Below are positions 6,722 to 6,985 of a DNA stretch of 6,985 nucleotides, in pieces. The position numbers and the translations under genes are program-made. The DNA is from JAPYTU01 sp036166735 (GTDB taxonomy: Bacteria > Bacteroidota > Bacteroidia > Cytophagales > MED-G16): NCBI GenBank assembly GCA_036166735.1, contig JAYZHG010000124.1, positions 1 through 6,985 on the forward strand, in the 5' to 3' direction. Numbering within the stretch: the first letter of the stretch is position 1; each line of letters starts with the position of its first letter. The notes beneath the pieces are model-generated. The model made no database searches. It worked only from the letters and a program-made list of their open reading frames with translations, and had not been told where the DNA came from.

Positions 6722-6985
6722 TTATGGTCTTAGTTTCCTAACTTCTGATCCTGTTTTCCATAACTCTGAGTTTCTTAATTCTTTTAGTTCTTTTTCTAAA
6801 TTTATTCTATAATCACTTTTTTGATTTGCTTCAATAGTTATTTTAGTTTCTTTTCCTGTCTCTACAGATTCATATAGTTCTTCAAAAATAGGATATACTG
6901 CATCTCTAAACTTTTTCCACCAATCTAGTGCACCTCTTTGAGCAGTTGTAGAACAATTAGCATACATCCAATCCATTCCATTTTC
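6722..6985 (-). CDS. ilvC: Ketol-acid reductoisomerase, C-terminal fragment (cut by window edge)
   Basis: KARI converts acetolactate or acetohydroxybutyrate to dihydroxy acids with NADPH and Mg2+ in isoleucine, valine and leucine synthesis. Only the last 87 codons and the TAA are present. The frame stays open to the right edge (reading Glu-Asn-Gly before the first Met), so the start lies outside and the visible Met codons are internal. The fragment carries MDWMYANCSTTAQRGALDWW, then FRDAVYPIFEELYESVETGKE, SDYRINLEKELKELRNSELW and an ending VRKLRP. From memory this closely resembles the C-terminus of yeast Ilv5 and Bacteroidota KARI and differs from E. coli IlvC. The yeast protein continues with ENQ after LRP, which is missing here. 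The N-terminal NADPH-binding domain cannot be assessed. It is the most upstream visible gene of the minus-strand cluster, 18 bp before queA. Confidence 0.93.
   Translation of the reverse strand, partial: ENGMDWMYANCSTTAQRGALDWWKKFRDAVYPIFEELYESVETGKETKITIEANQKSDYRINLEKELKELRNSELWKTGSEVRKLRP

Noticed and set aside
6714..6742. TTAG-GAAA-CTAA mini-hairpin followed by a T7 run after the ilvC stop (minus strand), as a terminator
   Set aside because: The stem has 4 bp with one G-C pair, lies within the ilvC coding end, and is separated from the T run by about 11 bases. T runs of this length are common throughout the window.
1..6985. tRNA or rRNA genes, riboswitch, CRISPR repeats, insertion sequences, attachment sites
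   Set aside because: No cloverleaf, regularly spaced direct repeats, transposase-like frame or terminal inverted repeats were seen. Coding genes fill nearly all of the window and the largest gap is about 60 bp.

Overview
The window looks like a compact, very AT-rich bacterial chromosome segment. The proteins read as Bacteroidota, most likely a streamlined, probably marine or host-associated Flavobacteriia-type organism. The evidence is the Bacteroidota form of TGT (no zinc cysteines, ending in a YSKAYLRH block), the ~390-residue QueA, a tgt-lptG pair, the fungal/Bacteroidota-type KARI C-terminus, absence of Shine-Dalgarno sequences, and a TAnnTTTG-type promoter in front of one gene. The taxonomic placement is inference from remembered family features, not from a search.

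Left part (1-2857): an ECF-type sigma factor on the minus strand (4-612) is divergent, across 41 bp, from a plus-strand pair: tgt (654-1781), then an LptF/LptG-family lipopolysaccharide-export permease (1784-2857, GTG start, 2 bp after tgt). The permease ends with no spare base against the stop codon of a convergent minus-strand gene.

Right part (2858-6985): five genes are read right to left on the minus strand. They are the 3' end of ilvC (6722-6985, cut by the window edge), queA (5534-6703), a full-length Sua5-type threonylcarbamoyl-AMP synthase (4584-5537, ATGA overlap with queA), pgk (3395-4579, 4 bp after sua5), and a small exported protein of unknown function (2858-3334). The small gene has its own promoter-like sequence and appears almost leaderless. 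The first four are packed tightly enough to be one transcript.

Functionally this is mostly housekeeping. Two genes belong to the queuosine pathway (QueA makes epoxyqueuosine from preQ1-tRNA; TGT inserts the base before that). Sua5 starts t6A synthesis, so three of eight genes modify tRNA anticodon loops. The rest are glycolysis (Pgk), branched-chain amino acid synthesis (IlvC), outer-membrane LPS export (LptG-like) and transcription control (sigma). I see no mobile element, CRISPR array, phage gene, RNA gene or defence system, and no intergenic stretch longer than about 60 bp. The points most worth a second look are the unknown exported protein, unusual residues in the otherwise conserved Pgk, and the terminator-free convergent junction. 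None of these amounts to a clear new system.
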